From Pristionchus mayeri (taxonomy: Eukaryota > Nematoda > Chromadorea > Rhabditida > Neodiplogasteridae), in the NCBI GenBank assembly GCA_036245805.1, contig BTRK01000006.1:16090365-16154364 (forward strand): 64,000 nucleotides of DNA, given 5' to 3'. Below the pieces are notes generated by a model that saw only the letters and a list, made by a program, of their open reading frames with translations, did no database searches and was not told the DNA's origin. Shown in pieces: positions 25,215 through 36,722 of this stretch (position 1 is the stretch's first letter; every line of letters begins with the position of its first letter). Both the position numbers and the translations under genes were made by a program.

Positions 25215-26034
25215 GAAGCGATCCGCAGTGTTTTTGGCGTTCTTGTTATTTTATTGCTTTATTTCCGGAGTTACTTGTATCCTCCTTGCTTCGCGGACCC
25301 CGCTTTGATGTACTTGTCGCTTAATCTTTTTAAAATCTGCGTGCAGAAGTCGAACATCTTCGCTTGTTCGACAACGTCCAAGTTTTCTTGCGCTTCGTTC
25401 GCTAACAGATATTGTTCTTCTTCTTATTAGTTCTAGAGAGGTTTTGATTTAAGATAGTCTTTTTGCTTCCCTGTTTATTCTCTTGAAAATGGTAAACTAT
25501 ATGCTTCATCGGTTGTTCAACCGTATGTGATTGTCTGGTTCTCGTTTAGTGCTCACTATCGTTGAATTTGTCTCCTTGTTCTGTATTATGTGAAATATTA
25601 TAATTTTGTTTAATTTATTAAGTACGATTTAATGATTTAGATCGCGCGCGACGACTCGGCCGAGTGTGTGAAGCATACGGAGGAGCGACGGCATAGGGTG
25701 AGCACTCCTTCATTGCTCCTAAGAATCTCTAGTTATTTTTTGTTCTTGTGTACATTTACAAGTGCTATGAAACCCCGGTGTACGGGGGGAGCGGATAGCG
25801 TAGTTCCAATTCTTAATTTCTCAAAAAAGAAATTAAGAAATTAAGAATCGTAACGAATACTCATATTGTGAAAATCATAGATTTCTGAAGTTTAAAATTG
25901 GCGGTACTTATGTTTTTGAACGCTTGTGGTTGATTGGGCGGATAGCGATGTAGTTTTTTTGTTAAATTCCATGATGAGGAGAAGTAGTATTGGACATATT
26001 CAATTGTGTAACCATAGTTATGCACGATACAATC

Positions 26035-26682
26035 GGGGGAGCCCATCCGGATGGGCACCCCCCCCCCCCTCGACGTATAGGGGGTCATGGCCAAAAATCG
26101 ATCGGTAGGCCAAGACTAAGTACCATAACCAATCGATAGTACAGTACACCCTGATACCGTATATGGATACCGTAACCCGAAACTAACTTTATTTTTTAAA
26201 AGTCCTGGCACCGTGCCCGATCGATTGTAAAGTACCCAACTGACTACCGTAACCCAGTTCCATGGGTCAGATCCAGTTCCTTGGGTCAAACATTTTTCTA
26301 AAATGTTAAAATCGATAGTAAAAAGATTTTTAATTATCCTACCGTATCTCTCATTACTGAAGAATAATTTTATAATCGACTTAAGATTTTTTTGAAAAAT
26401 GTTTGACAATTTTAGAAAAATGTTTGACCCAAGGAACTGGATCTGACCCATGGAACTGGGTTACGGTAGTGACTTGGGTACTGTACCATCGATTGGGCAC
26501 TGTTCCAGGACTTAAAAAAAAAGTTAATTTGCGATATTCTCGGGTTACTGTATCCATATACGGTATCAGGGTGTACTGTACTATCGATTGGTTATGGTAC
26601 TTACCTACCTATCGATTTTTGACCATGACTCTATACGTCGAGGAGGGGGTGCCCATCCGGATGGGCTCCCCCCCCCCTCCCC
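26035..26682. mobile_element. 648-bp Mutator-like non-autonomous element, 9-bp TSD
   Basis: Arms of about 280 bp (26035-26310 and 26398-26682) are near-perfect inverted copies. The direct repeat GATACAATC occurs at 26026-26034 and 26683-26691, a 9-bp duplication. Ends contain AGCCCATCCGGATGGGC next to G/C runs. Long TIRs with a 9-bp duplication are typical of Mutator-like elements; no transposase is present, so the class is inferred. Open frames across the arms (26116-26451 minus, 26403-26720 plus) are mirror images of each other and not genes. Confidence 0.85.
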
Positions 26683-26818
26683 GATACAATCCCTGCACAT
26701 CTATGTGTGTAACCGAATAGTGCTGCTCTTATTGCGTTAACTATGGCTCGCGTGAGCATGACATCCTTATGCAGCGCGAAACTGCCAGTTCAATCTTTTT
26801 CTAAAGCTTAGTCTGTCT

Positions 26819-27063
26819 CTATAAGTAAGATATCCTGTTATCCAGTTGATTGTATTTTCGGAGAGACCTATGGTGGTGAGCTTGAGTTTGTGCTTGGGAT
26901 GAGAGACTATCAAATGCTTTTGCCAAATCAAAGTAGATTACGTCCACTGATTTCCCATCACTAATAGAGACTGTCCAATGTTCGAGGACTTCGAGCATTT
27001 GGAGTTCACGCGATCTTTTCTTTCGGAATTCGTATTGTTCGTCGGGGAAAATGTTTAATTGTT
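26819..27063 (-). mobile_element. LINE reverse-transcriptase fragment
   Basis: The minus-strand frame contains the RT fingers/palm signature: FRKKRSRELQMLEVLEHW, then VDVIYFDLAKAFDS, whose FDLAKAFD block carries the first catalytic aspartate. Past that the frame shifts (near 26905) and continues as KLTTIGLSENTINWITGYL. Only about 80 residues remain. It is cut at 27064 by a MITE. It could belong to the same LINE family as 11627-12533, but the two pieces do not overlap. Confidence 0.8.
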
Positions 27064-27218
27064 GGCACTTCTTCGATATTTGGCCCACCCCCCATATCAT
27101 TTCTCATCCCTCCCCATCACAGAGGGGTTGTGAGACCGAAATTCAGGAAGAGATACCTAGAAATGAGTGGGGTGGGGGTAGGAGGGGGGGGGGGTGGGCC
27201 AAATAGCGAAGAAGTGCC
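27064..27218. mobile_element. 155-bp MITE, relative of the array MITE
   Basis: Ends are GGCACTTCTTCGATATTTGG and its inverted partner (27195-27218), with G/C-rich runs inside. The interior shares the TAGAAATGAG and CCTCCCCATCA blocks with 3932-4078. It interrupts or bounds the LINE fragment at 26819. Confidence 0.75.
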
Positions 27219-27418
27219 TAATTGTTCATATGCGTTCAAAAACTCGACAGAAGAACGATTTAATTTTTATATGGGCCTGATAATTGCCCACCCCCCAGAT
27301 AATTGGACAGTCGGTACTCTGTGGCCGCGTGATGAAGGGAGGAAGGGATGGGCAGGGGTGAGAGAGCAGGCGAAATCGATGGACCTTCAGAAAGACGATC
27401 ACTTTTCCTGTCTCTTAT

Positions 27419-28850
27419 CACGGGTCTTCTGTAAGAATGCAGGAACGTCTGCCACTAGAAAAAAGTCATAGTCACGGATTTCGATTAAACTTGGTTTAGA
27501 AATTCTCGATCTCACTCTACCTGAAAAGGCATAATTTTGAGCATAGGAAGACGACAGATAATGAATTTAACAAGCAAATAATGTGATCTCATAACACGGG
27601 TCTTCTGTAAGAATGTAGGAAAATTAGCCCCTTTTGCCACCAGAAAAAAGTCATAGTCACGGATCTCGATGAAACTTGGTTTATTGATACTTTTGGGGGT
27701 CCGACGAAGTTATATCCACTTGGTTTGGTCAAATTCGCACATTATTGATTTTTTTGATCCACCCGCTTGAAGTACTGTAACTCGGTCAATTTTAATCGTA
27801 CAGCGAACAAAAAGTTCTTCAGTGTTCCTTACCGAAAACGTCAGCATCGGGGCCTTTTCCCCCAAAAACCGAATTATCGTTCGAGAATATCGATTTTTCT
27901 CGTCAGCCTTATGAAATGTTCCTAGTTTTTATTTCAGTTTTGGATTCTACGGACAAAATCAGGAAGGGTTTATGTTGCTCACTTTCCATATTTCGTTCCC
28001 CGGGATATCGATTTACTAAGTAGGGTCCGGAACATAGCCTCATTTTTGCAAAATTCGCTTTTTAGTTCATATCCCAGTTCAAAATGGTGCTCTCGATAAA
28101 GTAAGGAGTGAATTCGAAAGCTCTCAATGATTCCGACAAAACATTTTATGAGACGATAAGCGCTAAGTTTGCTCGTTTTCGAATTATTTGCGAAAAACAA
28201 ATACAACGGCGAAAATGGTCATCTGTTCGTCTGCTTGCCTTGAATTACGTTTTTCGCAAATAACTCGAAAACGAGCAAACTTAACGCTTAACGCCTCATA
28301 AAATGTTTTGTCGGAATCATCGAGAGCTTCCGAATTCTCACCTTACTTTATCGAGAGCACCATTTTGAACTGGGATATGAACTAAAAACCGAATTTAGCA
28401 AAAATGCGGCTATGTTCCGGACCCTACTTAGTAAATCAATATCCCGGGGAACGAAATATGGAAAGTGAGCAACATAAACCCTTCCTGATTTTGTCCGTAG
28501 AATCCAAAACTGAAATAAAAACGAGGATCATTTCATAAGGCTGACGAGAAAGTCGATATTCTCGAACGATAATTCGGTTTTTGGGGGAAAGGCCCCGATG
28601 CTGACGTTTTCGGTAAGGAACACTGAAGAACTTTTTGTTCGCTGTACGATTAAAATTGACCGAGTTACAGTACTTCAAGCGGGTGGATCAAAAAAATCGA
28701 TAATGTGCGAATTTGACCAAACCAAGTGGATATAACTTCGTCGGACCCCCAAAAGTATCAATAAACCAAGTTTCATCGAGATCCGTGACTATGACTTTTT
28801 TCTGGTTGCAAAAGGGGCTAATTTTCCTACATTCTTACAGAAGACCCGTG
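27419..28850. mobile_element. Non-autonomous element with CACGGGTCTTCTG ends, TTAT TSD
   Basis: The left end CACGGGTCTTCTGTAAGAATG at 27419 and its inverted copy ending at 28850 are flanked by TTAT (27415-27418 and 28851-28854). Most of it is a giant palindrome, 27498-28956, with arms of about 700 bp and a spacer of about 50 bp. A second copy of the left end lies inside at 27595. The right arm of the palindrome continues past the element into the upstream flank of F-box member A. The ends resemble the CACGTGTCTTCTG of the 5.8-kb transposon, so it may have been mobilised by that transposase. No coding frame is supported. Confidence 0.75.
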
Positions 28851-28968
28851 TTATGAGATCACATTATTTGCTTGTTAAATTCATTATCTGTCGTCTTCCT
28901 ATGCTCAAAATTATGCCTTTTCAGGTAGAGTGAGATCGAGAATTTCTATATTTTTCAGCATCCAGAGT

Positions 28969-31900
28969 ATGCAGTCCTCTAATTCTTCCGGGTTTCTACC
29001 GGAGCAGAAGGTACAGTCAGAGAAGGACTACAATTCCGCTGTTCAGGTGCATTTTGTTGTGTGAAACCGGCATTGCATATTTTATTTTCTGTAGTATCCA
29101 ATTTTTCCCGTTTGGTCTTTACATTATCCAGAAAATATTAATTCACAACAAAATCAAATCTCGAATAGCTTTATGAGGAGCGAGTACGTGACGCCCTCTT
29201 TCTAAGAAGCGGACAATTGATTGGGGGTTCTGGAACATCGAATTTTCATAAACTTGGTTTCTGATGTAGTTTTGCATGCTGATTAAGATGATCAACGTCA
29301 TTTTGAATAATTGGACTCATTTGGATGGTTCTACAGTACACAAGATTGAGTCATTTTTCAATTATTTATGAATAACTGTGCTCAGGGTGCGCTTATCAGG
29401 ACGAAACTTGTATTTCTAGGGTACTTGCTCATGCTCTTCTCCATGAAATTACTAATATTTTCCTATCGAAATGTGTTCATACACTTTTGTATCGTATCTA
29501 TGGATAAATCTAAGAAGTGTCGTAAGGATGCAGTTCACACTGTCGGAAGACCAGAAAACAATTTTGTGCGAATCGAGAATGGTATTTTCGAGAAATTTCG
29601 ATCTGATTTTTTTTCGGACGATATGTAACTCACTCGTCGTGTACTTGCGAGAGAGAACATGGCAAACATTTCATTAACACCTCTCGCTATCCGGCTCAGC
29701 TGGCAGTGCCTTTACCTGTCGCGCATCTCTTGCAAGTTCGACCCTGTCAGGGGCCATCTTTTTTGCAGAGCTGTTCTATCGTGAGGATCTTTCTTTAGAT
29801 CCGGTAAAGTGTATGAACACATTTTGATAGGAAAATATTAGTAATCTCATCGTGAAGAGCATGAAAAAGTACCTTAGAAATACAAGTTTCGTCTTGATAG
29901 GGGCACCCTGAGCGCAGCTATTCATAAATAGTTAAACAATTGCTCAATCTTGCGCGCTCTAGAACCATCCAAATGAGGTCAATTATTCAAAATGAAGGTG
30001 ATCATCGTAATCAGCAAAACTATCCCAAAATCCAAGTTTGTAAAAAATCGCTGCCCCAACGATTGTCTGAAGCTTACAAATACGGCGTCATGTGCATTGT
30101 CCATCATTCTGCATTCTCAATTTTATTTTACATTCAGAATCCACTCAAAGAGGATCAAGCCACTGGCGCGAAGTCTCCTCTCTCCCCCTCTTCTCTCTTC
30201 TCATCTGCAGATGAAGAATCAAAAGCGACGAATGCATTCTCCCAAGTGTGTTCACATTCCCTAAGTATTCTAAATAATGCAAATATCTACCCATTGAGTA
30301 TAATTTTAAGGTGCTTGAAGATTACTCATTCTTACGTTACCATATTATCCTACAGTTTCTGGTCTACCGTAACCTTCCTTCTATCTTGCACCATAACGTA
30401 ATCACTCTTCCCAGGCCCTTCGCCGTCTCAGGGACAACCATCCAGTCACTTCCTCTTTCGAGTCTTCTCTGCAGCAGATGCAGCCGGAAAACAAGGTGCA
30501 ATGCGACATGACCGCTATTAAGGTGTAGCAAGAGATATCCTTTTTTAGAGATAGTTAATATATTTCCTGAGATTTTACTAAATTTTATATGGTGATAAAC
30601 CCATGAACAAAATAGTTTACAAAACAAAGTCTTAGCAACTGCAGAAATGAGTTGAACAGTTCGACGTAGTGCTGAACTGAGTATTTACCTTTAATGATCT
30701 TTAATTTTTCAGATAATTGGAAAACCGATTTGCGTACTTCCTCTTTCCCCCGCATCTCCCTTCTCCTGTGCTGATGAAGAATTTAAGGAAACGGACGCTT
30801 TCTGCAAAGTGAGTTCCCAGTATGATCGTATAATTATTCTGCATATTTACGTAAATTTTTGCAACCCTTAATGTCTGCAGGCCTTTCGTCAACTCAGCAC
30901 CATGGATACTCATATTGACGATAGTGCCATTGAGACGATCCATGCACCTGATCTCTCCGAGAATCCAGCGTATTTACTCTATATATTTGTATTCAAATCG
31001 ACTGGCATGGAAGTTGTATCGAGAATATATTTGACAATTCCGATTCGCGGAAATCCTAATTTAATATACGGTCCATGCCATTAAATTATTGATTATATCC
31101 GCAGTCTCTCGATGATCGAATCGCTCCCTTGGCCTGCTCTCAAACGCCTGTTCTTCTTCCTCTTCCCCACCAATGGAAACTGCGAATATTTGTTCAATCT
31201 TTCCCAGGTACGGCATTATACAAGTTCAGTTTGATTATACTTTATTCGGTTAAAAAATACATATGGGCAAAATTATCGTGCGAATTAAATTACTGTCGAC
31301 TTTATTCTAAGCGGTTTGATTTACATCTGGTAGTTATAGGTTTCTTCTCACTTTCACGTCGGAGTGCACGAATTCATGAAAAAAAATCGACCGGGAATCG
31401 AGCGCGTGACGCTGTGTCGTACTACGGTAATATGCTTTTTGACATGATGTAGTGTTGGCGAGCGGACGTGAGATTCATTTTATTTTTATTAAAAATAGTG
31501 AAACACCGATACAAGTGTATTGCTTTTTTATTATTCAACTTCATCGGGATAATTATTTTAGCTTGGGGAACGTATTACTCTGATTATCAATTCCAGGATC
31601 CTCATATTTACCCGGTAATAACATCCGTTTCATTGATTATTCATAGGAAGGTCTGAAGGTGGAAATGTACCTCTTCCGTTCCAATATTGCCTTCCACGGC
31701 CTTGATGATCTTGTCGCGGGACGATTCGAGAGGTCAATGGAAGGTTTCCCGATGGTGCTCTTGTTGAACGTAACGCTGACCGGACCTGAAGATTCCGGCG
31801 TCGAGCAAGTCAGATCTTCATTATTTACAATTTGCATATTTTGTCTTAATTGCAAACGTCTATATTTCATTAAATATTTTGCATCTAGCCTCTACGAATA

Positions 31901-32962
31901 CCATAAATTTGTTTTATTTTTTTTTCTAAAAATTACCAAAAAAAGAGAAAACATTGGAATTTCTCCTGAATTCTTCTTAATACAAACATTTCTCACAGTT
32001 GGTCGATTTCCTCTCTACATCCATCAAGCATGTCTACATCGGTGTTCGTCTTTCCTCATCTGATATCTCCATCTGCGCGAAGTTGCTGCGCTCGTCAACC
32101 ATCGGATTTCTCCAACTCCATTCTGTGATTCTCGATGACGTTACGACGTGAGTTTAATTATACCTATTCACTGTCTAACTGATGGATATCTTCCGCCATA
32201 ATTCCGTCATTATTTGCTTTGTGCTCAGCCCACTCATCGTCTCCTTCATCGAACGGGTCGGTCATCAGCTTATCATCGGATTGGAGAGTCCATCTCGGCT
32301 CACTGCTGCCGGTGCGTATTGTTAGTTAACACAAAAGTGGTGAAAATGCTTTGAATTTTTAGCATTATTAGGTTTAAGATTTAATATATATGGTTCTAAA
32401 AACTTGGTAACATGATGATGTATTTACGGCTTAAACTTTCAAACATCCAACAGATCTCCAAATAAAAGAATTGTAAACTCCTACTCTTACATTCGTAAAT
32501 AATGAAAAGGGGGTTGGCTTTTCTTACACTGATAATTACTGCTTCAGCCGAATTCATCGAGAAGCTTGGCTCACTCTCTATCGCCAATGTGTTCCTCTAC
32601 CGTTCTTACCGTGGATCCGACGCATTCTTCAACCTCCCTCTAGCATTCTGGAAGAAATTCCTCAACGAGGTTAGAATTCTAGTGGAATATGCCAATTGGA
32701 TTTCGCGGTGCTCTCCAAACTAAAAATAAGAATAATATATCTCAAGTTTTTTAATACCCTACCATGTTCTATTTTTGCACAGTTTACTACCTTATTTCTC
32801 TTATTCAAATTGAAAAAGCATTTATTTCAGAAGCTGTCCAACGGTTCGTTCGAATGGATTAAGATCTGTAGCATCTTCGGAGAGAGGATCACGAAGGCGC
32901 CAATCAACCTGCCCGACGCTCCCATCAGATGGCTGGAGTGGCAGAAAGCCGAGCCGGAGTAA
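28969..32962 (+). CDS. F-box-like family protein, member A, intact, 438 aa
   Basis: Exons 28969-29046, 30138-30245, 30415-30522, 30713-30808, 30881-30969, 31105-31207, 31340-31426, 31647-31808, 31999-32147, 32229-32311, 32548-32669 and 32831-32962 sum to 1317 bp, open with all phases matching. The first ATG follows a TTTTTCAG acceptor by 10 bases. Residues 1-160 are Ser/acidic and probably disordered; exon 4 (PASPFSCADEE) looks like a duplicate of exon 2. Residues about 163-210 fit an F-box (ESLPWPALKRLFFFLF, NLSQ, then FHVGVHEFMKKNRPG). The C-terminal half carries family blocks TLTGPED, ICAKLLRSSTIG, AFWKKFLNE, KLSNGSFEW and RWLEWQK. An SCF substrate-receptor role is inferred from the F-box pattern only; the C-terminal part is unrecognised. 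Intron 1 holds a fold-back element. Confidence 0.8.
29185..30098. mobile_element. ~0.9-kb fold-back element in intron 1 of member A
   Basis: Inverted arms of about 290 bp, 29185-29480 and 29808-30098, share GACGCC, GACAAT, TTTTGAATAATTG, CATTTGGATGGTTCTA and CCTATC. Divergence between the arms is visible, so it is older than the perfect palindromes. No transposase is present. Exon 2 of member A starts 40 bases after it. Confidence 0.75.
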
Positions 32963-33939
32963 ATAACCAAAGTGCATTTGATGTACCCCTGCCTCCTTAC
33001 AGATCTTCAGTACCCTTCATAGAAGTAGTATCTCATTCGTTCTGATTTTCCTTATCTAATCATTCCATCATAAGTTAAAATTTAGGTACATCTCCTAAAT
33101 TAAAAATATTTGTTGTTAAACGAAGTTTACACTTTGAAGAGAATAGGGAGTATAATATCGTACTCTGCTGGCAATTTTGACCCCTTCCGATCGAAGTTGT
33201 GTTTCAATGTTTTGATTTTACTGATTTTACTGGAATGTATGTAATAATCGTTTTGTGCTCTTAAAAGAAGTTTCCCTGATAAATTATTGATTTCAATACG
33301 ATTTTTATTGGGATGAATACGTCGAAATCCGTTTAATAAATACTTTACTATAATACTTGACTTCCAATCGATAGTTTTAATCATATCACCCAAACATCCG
33401 CAATTTCGGTTTTTGAGGATTCTCCGAGATTTCCTCCGAGAAGTAAATTTCCGTAATCTTATTCTCCGAGAAGTAAATTTCCGTAATCTGTCTACAGTAC
33501 ATCTCAATTTTCCCTTTTTAAGTCTCTTATATTACAAAATTGCAACCAAATTACTTTTTGTTGGGTAGGAACCCTAATAATAGTTAATTCCCCAAATTAG
33601 ATTATTCCTATACATAAATAACTCACTTGTCGATTAGGTAGCTCGCCACATTTCCATTACTGTAAGTCCCCCTCTCAACCTTTGTTTACGTGTCGCAACA
33701 CGTCTACTCCCGCGCGCTTTCTTCCTCTACACTCTCCTATTTGCGCGCGCTCTCTCGCTTCTCGAGAGAGGCTCTTCCCCGCCTCTCTCCTCAATGCTGT
33801 TCCTTTAGCTCTAGCGCCGGATAGTGACCGGTCTCCGCTCTCTATTTTCGTCCTATTTATCAGGTTGTGAAAAAAAGTAATTGTAGATTTTTAAATTTTC
33901 GATTCTGTCTTTGGTTGCCGCCTGTATATCATATTGTTA

Positions 33940-36722
33940 CTCTCCCTCCAACTGTGCCCAAAGTTAATAAAACGTTCCAAAAAGTTGGGGATCAGTTCTC
34001 CAGGACATGTTGGGCTTGTACACACAATAAAATGAGTTTTCCTTAACTCTCTCACAAACATGTTATCGAAGGGTGATGCAATCAGGATCACGGTGCACCT
34101 CCGAAACACGACCACCGCGAACAGGAAATATATCCAAACACTCTAAAAAGCTGGGAATCATATAACTACAACATTGTGAACATGATTAAGCAAAAACAAT
34201 ATTTTTATATACATTTCATACATAGTTATGAATCTCCAAAAAGTGGTCATATGAAAAAGTGATTTTTCCATGCCCTGAGGGCAAATTTTGGAATATCGTT
34301 TCCATATTCTCAGGATCATCTGGGATGGCAATGAGGATCATTTTGGTGCTTTGAACGAGTCTCTAGCTGGTCAAGAAGCCGATATCTGAATTTCAGATCC
34401 CCTTTTTGCAGCAAGGCTGCAGCAAACGTGCGATCGCGCAGCAACCTCAAATTTTTTTTTCTGGGTAGTCCTCGGGCATGGCTCCAACCACAGAAAGTTT
34501 GGCGAGTAGGAAAAAATCTATGTAAGAATAAAGCCTGTTTGAAAAAGTGAAATTCGAATGCGTCATCACTACGCAATCAGTCGATCGATTTGGTGTATAG
34601 TACCACAACATCCAAATTGCTAAATAGATCAGCGAAAAAGTTACAGCAAAATAACAAATCGTTTCATTACTTATTGGCGCTACTGTATCAATGATGTGTT
34701 CCATCTGTCACCTGATCAACGATGGGATCCTCAGGACCAGTCAACACCACTCGAAGTGCGGGACCACCATGGATCCTCAATCTCTGGAATCTTGTGTTGC
34801 CCAGACTGGCCAGATCGTAATAGGAGAGGTTAGAAGGGAAGAGGCGAATTTCAACCTCCAGACCGCCCTGTGAAATGGAAGATAGATGAAGAAAAATCAA
34901 TAGGAATATAGGCAGGAACAGTGGTACGCCTTTCCGAATTTCCAACCAGCAGATACACATTTTCAATGGAAGGTTCAATGCCCACCCTAGCCGTTCTCAG
35001 CCACACAGTATCCAAACCCGGTCGATTCTTCTTTCTTGCCATGAACTCATTCACTCCATTGTAGAAAATCTTGGAAACCTGAAATACAAAACCCTCATCA
35101 GTCGACCAAATTGATTACACTACTTTTCGAAAAAAGGATACTGTTCCCTTTCATCGAACAAGACCCACAATTTATATTCACAAAAATTTGTCATATGCGC
35201 TCCAAGGAATAACGAAAAAAGCTCAAAATCTTAGAAAAAAATTCATATATGAGCCGATTACATTTTTAAATGTGATTCAGTACCTTAGAGAGATTGAGTA
35301 GATCAGCACTATCTTCATTAGAGAAGAGGTGAGGGAGCAGAAATCCATCAAATGCCGGCCACCTTTCCAACGGAAATTTCTCCCAACTGGAAGGAGGAAT
35401 CGTTTGGCTCTGCAACTATCCTATTCCACACCTCTTTTTTGACCAAACTAGCTAGAAATAAAGCAAAAAGGGCGTAATAAGGAATTAATAATGTTAAATG
35501 AAATACTCGGGTTCGACAGGGTTGGCCATCCCCTTGTTCGCCTTCTGGATTTTGCTCAGCTTCTGCTTTTTTGTGGCCGGAACAAAAAATTGAGGTTGCT
35601 GCGCGATCGCACGTTTGCTGCAGCCTTGCTGCAAAAAGGGGATCTGAAATTCAGATATCGGCTTCTTGACCAGCTGGAGACTCGTTCAAAGCACCAAAAT
35701 GATCCTCATTGCCATCCCAGATGATCCTGAGAATATGGAAACGATATTCCAAAATTTGCCCTCAGGGCATGGAAAAATCACTTTTTCATATGACCACTTT
35801 TTGGAGATTCATAACTATGTATGAAATGTATATAAAAATATTGTTTTTGCTTAATCATGTTCACAATGTTGTAGTTATATGATTCCCAACTTTTTAGAGT
35901 GTTTGGATATATTTCCTGTTCGCGGTGGTCGTGTTTCGGAGGTGCACCGTGGTCCTGATTGCATGACCCTTCGATAGCATGTTTGTGAGAGAGTTAAGGA
36001 AAACTCATGTTATTGTGTGTACAAGCCCAACATGTCCTGGAGAACTGATCCCCAACTTTTTGGAACGTTTTATTAACTTTGGGCACAGTTGGAGGGAGGG
36101 TGCAGACGAAAATAGCGGGTCGGATACTCGAGAGTGCCTCCGAAAAACGATCGCTGCGGACAGGAAAGATATCCAAACACTCTAAAAAGTTGGGAATCAT
36201 ATATATAGAACATTATGAACATAATTAAGCAAAAACCAGATTTTTATATACAGTTCCTACATAGTTATGAATCTCCAAAAAGTGGTCATATGAAAAAGTG
36301 ATTTTTCCATGCCCTGAGGGAAAATTTTGGAATATCGTTTCCATATTCTCAGGATCATCTGGGATGGCAATGAGGATCATTTTGGTGCTTTGAACGAGTC
36401 TCTAGCTGGTCAAGATGCCAATATCTGAATTTCAGACCCCCTTTTTGCAGCAAGGCTGCAGCAAACGTGCGGTCGCGCAGCAACCTCAATTTTTTTTTCT
36501 GGGTAGTCCTCGTTCATGACTCCAACCACAGAAAGTTTGGCGAGTAGGAAAAAATCTATGTAAGAATAAAGCCTGTTTGAAAAAGTGAAATTCGAATGCG
36601 TCATCACTACGCAATCAGTCGATCGATTTGGTGTATAGTACCACAACATCCAAATTGCTAAATAGATCAGCGAAAAAGTTATAGCAAAATAACAAAGCGT
36701 TTCAATACTTATTGGCGCTACT
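33940..36722. mobile_element. Rearranged fold-back element (Tc1-like ends), three arms
   Basis: One arm sequence occurs three times: 33940-34690 (forward), 35577-36100 (reverse) and about 36120-36722 (forward). The outer ends read GGCGCTACTG followed by TA at both 34686 and 36722, as in a TA-duplicating Tc1/mariner-type element. The reverse arm lacks the outer part. Between the first and second arm lies an inverted block of F-box exons. The arm is related to those at 42947-45469 and 53105-54279 (shared TTGGCNNGNAGGAAAAAATC and TCAGGATCATCTGG blocks). Confidence 0.8.

Noticed and set aside
26116..26720. Two opposed frames of 105-111 residues with near-identical segments
   Set aside because: They are the two arms of the same inverted-repeat element read outward.
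33682..33870. 62-residue frame upstream of the member B transposon
   Set aside because: Pyrimidine-rich low-complexity sequence; no splice context and no match to the missing 5' exons of member B.
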